From Paragordius varius (lineage: Eukaryota > Nematomorpha), in the NCBI GenBank assembly GCA_964247055.1, contig OZ176054.1, positions 1,054,001-1,118,000 of the forward strand: DNA of 64,000 nt, read 5' to 3'. The notes beneath the pieces were generated by a model. It saw only the letters and a list, made by a program, of their open reading frames with translations, had not been told where the DNA came from and did no database searches. The position numbers and the translations under genes were made by a program. Below are positions 13,148-25,801 of the stretch, one piece after another (the stretch's first letter is position 1; each line of letters opens with the position of its first letter).

Positions 13148-16021
13148 TCACGTACCACGCATTTGCGGCGCCCGGGGCATAAAACTCTTATGCCCCCCCT
13201 TCCTGTATTTTTTTTGAAAGCTAATACTTTTTGTTTCATTAGTATTTGAGTTATATTTAATTAAATCTTCTAATAGTTAAATCATATATCTTTCAACAAT
13301 GGCTTTAACTGCTTTGATTCTGGCACACCATCGAGTTTCACACTCTCGCTTAACAGTTTTTTTAGTTTCTATTTTATAGGTCCCATTTAATATTTGAACA
13401 TAAATAAAAGATAAATATTTTCAATTATTCCGAAACAGGTCATAGCAATAACATCTTTTTTCGCTACCGTGACTCCTACTAAATTCAAGGAATGATTGTC
13501 ACAGTTGACAAATATTGCTCTTTTTTTTCTAGAAATTTTTGTTAAACGGGTGAAATTTGACCAGACATCACAGTTGCATTCTCATAGCAGAGATCTACAA
13601 ACTGAATATTTTCCATATTTAGATTTTCTAAAATTACCTTTGCAATTAACATTGCATCTTTGTTAAATCGAAAAGAACCCAAGGCAACAAAAACAATACG
13701 CAAATTCGTTCTTTGGAGAATATAAACAAATTTCAACTTCATTCTTTTTTATCGACCTGTCGAGAAAACCAAGATTGGGGCATTGAACGATGATTTTGTG
13801 AGAGATTGCATTCATTTTGATATTGAGATCCGCGAATAATTATTTCTGTGCGAAGTTGAATAGAGATTACGGGATTATTATTATTGAATTTCAAAAAGGC
13901 GACATCATTAAAATCTATAGATATAGCGCTTGAAATTACAATGGTAAATTTGTAGTTTTCTCATCTTTATTTATTGAACCATAACTAAGGTTTCAGGTGT
14001 ATTTAAGTTATTATTATTAAGGGCTACCGTTATGTTTGTGTTGCATACACTTTTTTGGTTATGGTCAGATATTTTCGGCAAAATTGATTTAATATTCATT
14101 CGCATTTTATTTGTTTTATCTTCCTGGATTTTTCGTTTTCTATTTGCTTAACCGCTGAGTTTAGGCATTGATATCTAAAAATAAAACTAATTATGAAAAA
14201 TACAAGGCTATATTAAAATACCTACCTTGTTAGAGATGGAATGATCTTATGGATTTAAATAAATAAATTTGGATTTTGAAATTGAATATTATTAACATAA
14301 AATTGCAATTAGTTTTGAACAGAGAGAAAAGTTAACTAAAAGTTAATAATATATATGTGATTAAAAAAATTTAAAAAAAAATAAGTTTGCACATGTTGAA
14401 AGGAATATCTAGACCAGTGGTATCAAACCGCGGCCCTAAGAGTGCTTTGAATTGCCCTATGACTATATTGATACTTAAATTATTTTTTTATTGTGAATTT
14501 TTAAAATTAAACGAATTTTCGCTTATTTTAATATTAATTTTTATATTTAATTTTGATATTTTTATTTTTTACCCAATTTAAAATGTAGATAAATTTCCCT
14601 ACTATAAAATGATTTCAAAATTTTGGCACACGTTGTTTCTGTTTCTGTATTCTATTTTCTTTTTTATGAAATTTTTATTGCATTCCTTTTTTGTAATTAA
14701 GCAAGCCTTTCACCCAAACTTCCATATATATATTCTTTTCATTGGTACCCTGCATGACTTGTAGCTCATTCCCATTTCAAATCAACATTATAAATTTCGA
14801 CCTGTTTTTTATGGCAAAATTCAAATTTTATTCCTATTTTTTTGAAAAAAATACATAATATTTAAACATAAATTCAAAGGATGACAACTAATGCTAAAAA
14901 ACGTAATATATCCGATGAAAATCGCTCCTTTATTTGTCGTTTTAAATAAAAATGTTGTTACATGCCATATATGTAAGCACAACATAATTATAAAAAATAC
15001 ATTATTGAAAGACATTTTTCAATCCATCACCAGATAATCATAAGGAAAGAAACGAAAAATAAAAAAATAAGGAATTATGGAAAGAAAAATCTATTATGTC
15101 CATAGCTTTCTCCCAGATATTTTCCAACATAAAACGATTAATGAAGAAAATATGGAATTTACCCCGGAGATTAATTTAATAATAGGCAATCATTTAACAA
15201 TTTTATCTAATGAGATGAAATTCAGATTTTAAGAATAAAGAAATGTTAAAAATTATTTGAAACTCGTTGAAAATCCATGGCTTATGGATATATCCTATTA
15301 AGCAACTTCAGCATTTCGGTTTTATCCGGCGCATATCCTTGAAAAATTCGTATAAACATGATTCCAATTTGGAGGTTATATTCAAGGAGATTCGTAGAGA
15401 AGAAAGATATGTAGAGTTATGGCAAGATGTGCCAAATAACTATGATATATAAAAATTAGCTCAAGTTATCCTAACTGTTTTCCCCTCAACTTACACGTTT
15501 GAGACGGCATATTCATAAATGAAATATGTCAAGAATACATACAGAAATCGCTTAACCGATGCTCATATAGAAGATGTGTTAAGACTGGCCGGTCATGAGG
15601 CCAAAAATTTGTCAAAAATAATTGGTTAATTTCAAAATAAATGTTATGGTGCAAAAAGGTTTAAATGCGATCTACAAAAAATTCATTGTGCTTATTTAGA
15701 GTATAAATATGTGCAGTGTCAAATAGCTATGTAATATTTGAAATTATAAGGTTCATGGCCCTAGAAAAAAAAATATATTTTTGGCCCGTCAAATTTTTTT
15801 GGTGAGTACCACTGATCTAGATGAAAGTTGTTTTTTGCATAACGCTTGCTCTTGATCTCATTTATAAAATTTATTATTTTAGGGATCATTAACTAAATTG
15901 CTGAAAATCTAACTCGAAAGTAGTTATTATTTTTCATTATATAAATTAATTAAAAATATCATTAAGTCATCCCTAAAGAACGGCGCTCGGGGCCCTTGCC
16001 TTCCCTCTCGGTACGCTACTG
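13148..16021 (-). mobile_element. Old hAT element (ZMYM/TTF-type transposase), interrupted
   Basis: On the minus strand, ~13380-13800 encodes pieces of a hAT transposase of the TTF/ZMYM1 type: VDLCYENATVMSGQ (family: CYDNASNMSG) and CDNHSLNLVGV (family: C..HSLNLVG). The two motifs are in different frames with a stop and frameshift between them, so the gene is dead. The right end CGGTACGCTACTG at ~16021 looks like a hAT terminus (rc CAGTAGCGTACC); the left end near 13148 is poorly defined. GC-rich ends (GGCGCCCGGGGC and CGGGGCCC) suit this family. A younger hAT at 14415-15814 is inserted in it. Confidence 0.5.
14415..15814 (+). mobile_element. hAT transposon, 1.4 kb, decayed, with 8-bp target duplication
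   Basis: Ends CAGTGGTATCAAACCGCGGC and ...GGTGAGTACCACTG are inverted. Flanks are ATCTAGAC (14407-14414) and ATCTAGAT (15815-15822), an 8-bp duplication with one mismatch, as expected for hAT. Plus-strand frames near 15267-15630 give the C-terminal dimerisation region: EIRREERYVELWQDVPNNYDI split, then LTVFPSTYTFETAYS and MKYVKNTYRNRLTDAHIEDV, close to the GTF2IRD2/ZBED class. Stops and shifts and the missing front half show it is a deletion derivative. Confidence 0.85.
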
Positions 16022-16316
16022 GTGACCAATATCCGATGTTTAAGGGCAAAGTTTTGTTTGAGTATTGATGTGTATGCTACACATCAATTTGTATCGTTGT
16101 AAAAATCGGATATGAAAGAGTAAATCAAACTATTTCTATATATTGATGTAGTAGTCTTACTAAGAGAATAGTATAAAAATAATTTTATTCATTGGTGACC
16201 AATATCCGATTTTTAAGGGCAAAGTTTAAAATGAGTATTGATGCGTGTGCTCCACATTTAAAAGTATTGTTGTAAAAATCGGATATGAAAGAGTTACCAA
16301 ACTATCTGCATTTTAT
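16021..16316. repeat. Tandem duplication, ~173-bp period, two copies
   Basis: GGTGACCAATATCCGAT...AAGGGCAAAGTTT...GTAAAAATCGGATATGAAAG begins at 16021 and again at 16194. Each unit also contains the inverted pair ATATCCGAT / ATCGGATAT. The two copies differ at scattered positions. Confidence 0.7.
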
Positions 16317-16687
16317 TTTTAACATACACATCATTACAAAAAAAATTTACCCTTAAAATCGATGTCACCGATCGACAAAATTATTTTTAATACTCTTAAT
16401 AAGAAAATATACCCGATGTTTACAAACTAAAAAGCATCCATATCTAAAATTGTAATAGTGGCCGCTACAAAATTTATTTTATTTTTTTCCAAATAAGAAT
16501 ATACAGTTATTTTGGCACCATTTATAATTATTTTTACAGAAGTACTTTAACTAACACATGGTCTACAAAAAATAGCCTGATAAAATATAATATGTTCCAT
16601 GATTATAGTATTCTCCATTTGCCCCTTACGTAAGACTTCATTAAATGTTTAGCAATTTATAATCCATTTTTACAAATAAATTAATTA

Positions 16688-16861
16688 CAGTGGCGTATGG
16701 AGTAAAAAATTGTTAGTGCAAAATAGAAAAAAAAATGTTTTTTTTAAAAAAAAACAAGGGGACATTATACATATGAGTATTTACAACTAGGATTGTTTTT
16801 TTAAAAAAAACATTTTTTTATTCTATTTTGCACTAACAATCTTTTACTCCATACGCCACTG
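16688..16861. mobile_element. Tc1/mariner-type MITE, 174 bp
   Basis: Long inverted ends (CAGTGGCGTATGGAGTAAAA ... TTTTACTCCATACGCCACTG) with TA on both sides (16686-16687, 16862-16863). No coding capacity. Confidence 0.8.
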
Positions 16862-17840
16862 TATATAAAATGCATGCTTTTATCACATAAACACCCTTAA
16901 AATTTTAAATTTGGGTACCGCTAGATAAAATTATGTAGATTGTTTGGAAATAAGGTTCCTAATTTTACAATAACTGTCTGATAATCGGAAGCATTATTAC
17001 ACAAATTCCTTTAAAGTCGAAATTCGGCCACCGCTAATCATAATCATTTTTTCTGCTAACTAAGACTAAAAAATACAGAGTGATTCGCAATTTCACTCAC
17101 AATTGATTTTTACAAGGACACAATTAAAAGCATTAAAATCCGCTCAGTTATTATTATAAAAATCAATCTTTGCTTTTATCGAATTTGTTATATGTGGGAA
17201 TTATGGCTAATACCGTTTTTATAAAACTAAATTAGTTCTGGCATAATGGTCACTACTTTTTGAAGACTCATAAAATGATGATATGATTGGCGTAGAGGGA
17301 AAAATGCCACTGTCCTAAAAATAAGAATTGTCCCTAAAATTCTGGAAATTTAGAAAATAAAAGAATATGCTAATATAGTTATAGAATCGATATGGACAAT
17401 TATTTATAAGGTAATTAATTCCACATTTTCAAAATATGATTATTTTAAATGTCAAGTGCATATTTATACATTTTCACTATTATAATTTTGAAAAACGTTA
17501 TGCCATTTTAAAAAAATTTCATACCATTCAGTCAAAGGCAATACTTTTTCGAAACATTTTTTTTAAAAACATTTTTTAATTAAAGACATTTTTTCTGAAA
17601 AAAGCAACAATTTAATTAAAAACAAATTTATTTATTTAATGGTAATATTAAAATTCACTTATTCGTTAAATTTTGACCCTTAACTACGATTTTTATATTT
17701 ATTATTGATAATTAATGGGAAATTGAGTTTCAAATATAACTAAATTGTTATTATAAATTTATATTAACATTTATTTTTAAAATTTAAAAAATAAACCTTG
17801 TTATGTTTTTGCTATAATGTAAATTATTAAGTTTAATATT

Positions 17841-18383
17841 TTACACTTCGATTCTAATTGAGTAAATACCCCAGACTAAATTTGAGTTATGATTTTTAAA
17901 AAACTACTGAAGGAAACAGTCCCATATGCCAAAATATTTAAATAAAATTTTGTTTTGAAAAAAAAGTTCCATGTCATATAACTTCGACGCCATTTTTATT
18001 TTACAAAATTTTAGCAAAATATCGTGTTCATTTAATTTTAAGGGTAAAATTAAAGCTAATTTTTTAGTTAAATTACATCTAACATTGATAGAAATAGAAA
18101 AAGCTGATTATTTTGTATTATTTTTCCATTTTACCAGTGCACGCATGTCAAGTTAACTAAATTTTTACCTTTCGGTTTTAGCCTAAAATAAGTAATATCA
18201 AGTATTTTTGAATAAATTTTTTTATATATTTCGGTTATTTATGTTATATAAGTGCAAGATTTTGTCATGGTTTCGAATCCTTCCATATTTTTTAAAGAAT
18301 TTAATTTTAAACAGGCCTGGGGTATTTAACTACCCCAATTTGAATCGAAGGACTAAAATGAATGTGTTGTATCCAAGTGTTAA
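17841..18383 (-). mobile_element. TTAA-bounded non-autonomous element, copy 2 (inverted)
   Basis: Reverse-complement relative of 12459-13045 over most of its length: shared CCAGGCCTG/CAGGCCTGGG, CCCCAATTTGAATC and the interior containing TGGCGTCGAA (rc TTCGACGCCA). The right end closes GTATCCAAGTGTTAA at 18383; the left end has drifted (TTACAC). Confidence 0.6.
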
Positions 18384-18534
18384 ATATGAATATCAAAACA
18401 AATAATACAATTAAGTTATGAGCAAATTTTTAATAAAATTAATTTATCTCATATATTGATAACAAAATAATAATATCATAATTCAAAGCTATAATTAAAC
18501 TGACTAACTTGATAAAAATACTCAATGTTAACAC

Positions 18535-18712
18535 AAAAATTGTTGCTTTTCCTTAAAAAAGATGTTGTTTCAGGTTGCGAAGTTGCGTATGGATGAAAAA
18601 TGTTGTCTTTGCTTGATACGTTTGAATGAAATAATGTTGTCTTCTTAAATGTTGTTTTTGCTTAAATATGTTGCGTTTGGTTGATATGTTGTTTTTGGCT
18701 GAAAAATGGCCA
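18535..18712. repeat. Minisatellite, ~20-25-bp units (TTGTTTTTGCTTAAATATG)
   Basis: Imperfect units with a TGTTG core (ATGTTGTCTTTGCTTGATA, ATGTTGTTTTTGCTTAAAT and similar). The inverted counterpart lies at 54262-54432. Confidence 0.55.
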
Positions 18713-19143
18713 ATTATTTTAAATTAACTATTCTTTTAAACCATATATAGGCGTTTCTCGCAAACAAAAAATTAATGAAAAATTGGAATATATAATAAGT
18801 CTTAAGTTATAAGATATTTTACGCCGCTTTTATATCTATTTGACTAAAGGCCTTTAATGTTTTTAATATATTTTTTCTCGCGGAATATATCTACTGATCC
18901 ATGCTTCAGCTTTTCAAATAATCGTTGCGTGTAATCGAAATCGGGCACCTTGTAACCAATTTAACATTTTATTCTCAAAACAATATAAAAAAATATATAA
19001 ATGCACATTCTATACTTATTTGGCTTGTATCAAAACATAACACGTTAACTATATTATTATAGGAACCGCAGCCTTAATGTTTTAAATAAAACATGTGTCA
19101 TTTTATCAAGGAGGAGCTCTGAAACTAACGAAATCTAGTACAG

Positions 19144-21273
19144 TAAAGTGACCAGATAGGCTGTTTTTCGCAGTACAGTACTGGGTTTTTGAAAAAAAAC
19201 GCGCCCGTACTGCGCTGACTTTTGTACTGCTTTTTGAAATAATTTTATAAATATGTTTTAATTACCATTTTCAAGTTTTGTTTGTAGAATTCAATAGAGT
19301 ACCCTTAGTTAAAATAAATAAATGGTTTTTTTTGCTCTAAAAAACTCTGGCCTTTAATTTCAATATTTTATTTTTTGCTCTAATATACATGGAGTTGGGT
19401 TTTGGACCGGTCAAATCGCTTATGAATGCAGCCATTCGCGAAATGGCAGAACTATCAATATCAGATTCCAGATTTAGGCCAACCTTTCACTCAGGGCTTC
19501 CGCACAAGCGACCTCAAAAATAAACACAAAATAAATTAATATTTTAGTAATTTGATCTTTTGAAAATTCATTTTTGTTTCATATAGGTTTCAGCTAAATT
19601 AAATTTTGTTTGAGTTTACTTTAATTATAATTATCAAACGGAAAATTTTTATATTTCCGCAACATATTATTTACATTCATTATATTTGGTTTCGATATAA
19701 CCCTTTTTTTCTAGGAAAAAAACAACTTTTTTATGTTTTGGGTGGGAGGTATGTTCCTTAATTTTTTGCTTCCCTAAACTTTAATTTGTATCCAGTTTTC
19801 TTTTCATTCTTTTGTGCATAAACAAATTTATAGACCTATTTTAATTTTGGCACACATACACACACACATAATAATTTTTTTATTAATTCTTTTTATTTTA
19901 ATTTTCTTTTCCGTGCCTTTTCTTATAAACAAAATATGGACTACGGAAAAAACACAACTCACAATAGATAGATACCTTGAAAGCAATTGTAATAATCAAA
20001 AATACAGAAGAAAATTGTGAAGCTTTTTTAGATAAAATTTCGTAAAACCATAAATTATTGGGACAATTACATAAATCTGAAAAATATATATTTATTATTT
20101 TTAGATATTATTACTATTATAAAAAAATAATTATTTATTAATAATTATGTCACTATACCATTGATTGGGTAGACTCAGAACTATTTGATTATTTTTATAT
20201 TTTACACTGTAGCAAAGTCGGCATTTAAATAATTTTCTATCCATTCACCTATCTTTTTTTCATCAACGCATAGTTTTACCTGCTGTCAAATAGTCATTTT
20301 TTCAAAAAGCTATGGAACAAAACTTTCATAAGATCGTGTGTGAATGATTTCATCTGCACAGCAACATCTTATAAAAACCAGATATATTGTTTCCCTATAT
20401 TTTTATTATCATATATTTGGTAATAATATTGTTTTTGACAATTAGCATTTTTTAAAACAAACATACCATTATAATCTATATATTTATAAAAATGGAAAGT
20501 AGTGGCTTGGTGATCTATTTCCGGGAAACCGGTAGATCCATTCAAATCCAAATGTCAAAATATGATCATTAATGAATGCCTCGACAATAGCTTCGCCCTT
20601 TTTTGAATTAGGCCGCCAGTTCGGGCCTACCTTGTGTAAAATACGTTTTTTTTAAAACAGAAGTCCACAAAAATCGTGTCTTTGAGACAATTTTCTGGAA
20701 AACGTGTTGGACCATTCAATTTCAAATATGATTTTTGTTTATTTTCGATTGCGCCAAACATAATCGGCTCGCTTTTTTAATTAAGACCCTCTTTTTACCC
20801 GCTCCTCCCGTAAAATGCCATTATTCCAAAATAATTCAAAAGTAATTGTTTGAATCTTTTTCGCCCAAGTAAACAATATATTACTATGAATGCATTGAAA
20901 TTCCTATGAGATCATAGCTAATAAAATATGTTTCGAAATAATCCATATATGTGGATCATTTTATTGTCCCTTTTTTCAAATAGCCTCCCCCCCCCCAGTC
21001 CGAAGGACTTCTTCGGGCTGCGTAGCAGCACGAGATTTACACTAGTATTATTATATATCCATATCCATATATATAACATATAATAAATAATTATATGTAC
21101 ATACATTTATCTTAAATTTTTAATAAATTTAATATTTTAATTGTTTCTAATGAGCTTATAAATAGTAACGAACAATATTATTTAATATAAAACACCGAAA
21201 ATCCGGTTAAAAAACAGGCAAAGTATGTTTTAATTTTGTACTGCGCCAGGGTTCTAAATATCTGGTCACATTA
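19144..21273. mobile_element. hAT-like element, 2.1 kb, with 8-bp duplication
   Basis: Flanked by TAGTACAG at 19136-19143 and 21274-21281. Ends are inverted: TAAAGTGACCAGATA left, TATCTGGTCACATTATA right, with further similar sequence inside (CAGTACTGGG / TACTGCGCCAGG). TGACCAGAT is a common hAT terminus. Plus-strand 19814-20020 holds a short open frame (ending KTQLTIDRYLESNCNN) that might be a transposase remnant, but I cannot place it. A Helitron-like element (20475-21045) is nested inside. Confidence 0.6.
20475..21045 (+). mobile_element. Helitron-like element, copy A (internally deleted)
   Basis: Starts TCTATATATTTATAAAAATG after an A and ends ...ATTTACACTAG before a T. A 3' hairpin GCTGC-GTA-GCAGC ends 12 nt before CTAG. 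These are the marks of Helitrons: 5' TC, 3' hairpin and CTRR, A/T insertion, no target duplication. 571 bp; lacks nearly all tandem units of copy B. Confidence 0.7.
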
Positions 21274-22080
21274 TAGTACAGTAAACGTTTTTAATAAAGG
21301 TTTAATTAGAAAAAAGACATCGTTCATCATATCCTTATCTTGGAAAAAAAAAACATTACAACAGGCAATTAGGCCTCACAAACGGGTATAAAATATCTAA
21401 AAAAACTGTTAGTGGCATCGAATACATTGTTACAAAAAATATGAATCGGCTCTTATGTTGACGCTATTTCAAACAAACTCCAAATTTTCGCTTTGGTTGT
21501 AGACCCTATACAAACACAAAGTATTTTTTTATGCTAGAAAGGTATAGAAATGTGAAAAAAAATGAATTTAAATCTTGATGTAATTTAGAGAGACAATCCG
21601 CACGTTTTTTCGTTAGATAAAATTTTTGTTGCATTCTCATAAATATTTTTTTTTGAAATATTATTTTTTTGATTAAAAGGATTACGTAAAATGATGCGAT
21701 GGTATTAATATAATAACATTTATTTTTGTGAACATTTAATCGAAATTATATATTTATGGTTCAAAATGATAAATACAGAATAAAAATGATAAAAATAATC
21801 TTAAATTATGCATTGAACGATTGGAATGAAATTACATTTATAACTAATATATATCAATTACAATAAATATAGATATGGTCATTTTATAAAATGGTGTTCT
21901 GAGCAATAGTTATAATAAATTTATAATATTTTAAAAATATTTTATGATGTCTTAATTATATTATAAATAATTTGACAAAATGTAGATACTGTATAATATG
22001 TAGGAAAAATTGTCAAAAATTATCACGAATTAAAAAAGATCGTAAAGAATTGTATATATTATTCCAACAGTTGTTCATCT

Positions 22081-22086
22081 TTTATT
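22081..22086 (-). terminator. Poly(A) signal of the SLC37-like gene
   Basis: AATAAA on the minus strand, 23 nt past the stop codon at 22109. This implies a very short 3' UTR. Confidence 0.55.
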
Positions 22087-22108
22087 GAAATTGACCATTT
22101 ATATGTCA

Positions 22109-25100
22109 TTATATTTTACCATTATAATCGGCATCCTTCATTTTTTGAGTCCCTGTTGTAAGATGTTTTATACGACGAGTTTTTCCACAATCACTGCGGT
22201 ATAAGAGATATGCCATAAGCATGGAACCCGCAGTTAAAATTGACATAAAACCAATGATTAAAAAAAGGATGCGAAAATCTATCTGTTCCTTAACCAAAAC
22301 GCTATTAGTAGGCAATAAAGTGGTGGTATTAAATGTTTCTTTTGTGGCAACACTAGGTAATAACGTAGTTGTATTAACTGGGAATTTTGTGAGCAAATTC
22401 GAAGCATAAATTGTTTGATTGGTAGGGTTTATGGGCACTTTAATTTTTGATGATCTATCCAAAATGTAACCAACGATAGGTCCTTCCAAAAAAGTTCCTA
22501 AAAATTACACATGGAAAAATATTAATATATTTTAGAGATTTATTTAATAATTATAAATTTATTCACATACCAAGAGTTCCAAAACCATTAATAATCCCAA
22601 TCAGAGTGCTGGAAGAATCTGGTTTATAACTTTTGGCAAGTAGGATAGGGATCGATGACGATAAAATATTATCCAAACCACCAATGAATAATCCTAAATC
22701 AAAAGTAAATTTTTCCCGAAAAAGCAATAAGGGCGATGGTCAAGTATAATAAATGATAAAATTTAGAACAACTGCTAATTTTTGTGGTGTTAGGTAAAAG
22801 ACCTTTTGTAAACTAAGATTAGAAATCAATGTTAGATTTTCTACGAAACCATCATGGCTAGGTTTTTTTAGAAGTGTAAAAAGTAGTAAAAACCTTACCT
22901 AAACCTATGAATTATGCATTCGAAAAATTGTAATAAACTTTGATTTTAAAGTATAAAAACTGTCACTATAAAATTCTTTTAATATTAACAATAAACACTT
23001 ATTTTGATTGGACACTACCCAAAAATTAATTGTATAACAAAATTATACCAACTGCAAGAAGTAAAGCGGCATTTATGATCCAATGAATTGATGGAGTGGC
23101 CGTTAACAAAAACCCAGCGACTGCCACGATTTGAAAACACGTAAAAGTGATAACACCAGCAAATTGTTTTTTGGCAAAGCACCTGTAATAATATGTTGGA
23201 TAGAAATAAGATTTTTTAAATCAAGAGTACAAAGTAAAACCTTGTATATCGATAAAAAGGAACAACCTGTCAAGTATGAATCCCAAAAGAACCGATCCCA
23301 AAACACCCCCGACTTCAAAAATAGCAGATATATTTCCAGCTTTTGTGGCTGTAAATCCGTTCTAGATTATAACAAATATTTATGATTCTCAACTATTCTG
23401 AGTTCATTTAAAAAGAGTGAATTAAGACACTAATAAAAATTAAATTTTTGGTTAATTATATAATTAATATAAGCATACGGTGTATTCCAGGATAAAGGGT
23501 AACCACATATAAAACACGTAACGAATCATTTTAATGCTAAACATGGCTAAAGCACTGAAACCCACAACGCTAAATATATAAGATTTAAAAAAAATGACTC
23601 TCTAGATTTGGTGATAAAATATTTAAACATTAAATAAATAAATGTGTAAGTTTAATAGGCCAATAATTGTGATAGAAGAAAAGGGGCTTACGGTATATCC
23701 CACATAATGATAAAGGAGCATATCATATGGTTCCAAAAGGCACGAGCCATTTTTCTAAATTTTCCTTCATTGTTGATTTTCGAATCAACATCTTTTTTGC
23801 ATACGCTATTTTCTTAAAAACAATTTATAAATTTAAGATATTTTAACAACAACAGATAAGTTTGAAAATACTTTCAGTATTTTTTATCGTTGGTTCAAGT
23901 TCAAAACATTCAGCCTCATAGATTTTGGCTATTTCATTGTGTGATGGGAGTATTACATTGTGTTCCAAGTCATATTTTAGATTATGATTTTCAGTCTTTT
24001 CTAATGATGGATCCTGTACAACGTTATCGTTCCTGCCTTCTTCTGCTTTTTTATTTTCTAATATAATAAAAGAAATAATTAAAAAAGGCTTTAATGCAAA
24101 AATTATCTATGTTTACGTTAATTATTTATTTCGCTCATATATTTGCGTAGAACATAATTTTATCCAATTTTGATTTCGATAATTAACGCATTAAAAGCCA
24201 ATTTTATTGAATCGTCCTTTCAGAATATAATTAATTTATTTCAAGAAACCAGAAATGAAATACACAACACTGATTCAAATCATAAAAAAACAATTATTTT
24301 AAATCATACATAATAATTATAGCGATTTTAGATATTAACCAATAAAATAAATGATTTATTATTATATATGCAATTATAATTCAGCTAAAATTGTATAAAT
24401 TTAATATAATATTTCAATTCTACAAGTAATCTAAATTTTAGTTTATATTTTAATTTTATTTCTTACGTTTGACAACTTGTAGTAATCGAAATATTATAAT
24501 AAATTTATACAATTTTAGCTGAATTATAATTGCATATATAATAATACAATCACACTTCAGCGTAAACAATATCCAATAAATGATTAAGTATTATACCATT
24601 TTGTGGTGTTAATTCCTTGTTTTCATGCATACCATTTTTGGCCTCAAATTTAACATTTTCGGTATTTACGTGTTCATTTCTTTTACGAGCATCGATCGTT
24701 TTAAGTAATGAGCGCAGAAATGTACGATAAAACACAACAATAATTATTCCAAATGCAATCTATTCATACGTATGCAAAAATGATCTCGAAAACAAAAAAA
24801 ATAAAATCAATGTGACCATGGAAAAAAAGTCCAACTTTTTAAAAAAAAAATTTGAAACAAAAACCATCATTGTATGAATAACTATTGGCACAAATATTAA
24901 TAATATAATTATGTGTTACTTTTTTCATCAAAAATTTAAAAATCCATGTAATGTTTTATATTTTAAAATAAGAGAAAAAAACTCTTCCAAAAATCTTAAT
25001 AAACATAAAATTTTCCTTAATTTAAATATCGTACAATTTAAAAATTATTACTTAATTCACTTTATTTATATATATTATCAATAATAGTTACAGATAAATG

Positions 25101-25759
25101 AAATGGTCCAATATTATCTGAGCTAATTTATTCTCTACATATAATTAAAATTAATAAAAAAGCTAAACTCCAATCATGTTTAAAAATATTTTATTGTTAA
25201 ATTTCTATTTTTATAATGATAAATTAATTAATTTTTGCGAGATTTGTGTAGATTAAAATAACTTGATTGTATTTATTATGGTGCACATTCGTTTTATTTA
25301 GTTAAATGTTGTAATTTGGATTAAAATATTCATTTAAATTTATGTATGATATCAGTTAGGTTGAAAACGGTATGTTTATCGAATATTTATTATTTATGGT
25401 ATAAATAAAAAAAATTATTATTTAAAAATCAATATAACACCAGATAAAGATTAAAAAAACTAAAAATATATAAAATAATAAACAAAAAAATTAATAATTA
25501 GGAACAAAAAGGAATAAAAAATATTATTATTTAACAATATAAATAAAGTAAGATATGCAACTCCCATAACCTTTTAACCTTTTTAGGTATTAATTAATAT
25601 ATATTTTATTAATAGGGAATATTCATAATTATCATAAAAGAATAAAAAATTATTAAAAATATATTTTTTATAAATATATAAAAAATAAAATATTTTACCA
25701 CAAACAATGATGGTAGAGGATAAACCCATTTCCAAGACAAAGTGTCTTTGACATAAACC

Positions 25760-25801
<42 letters not shown>

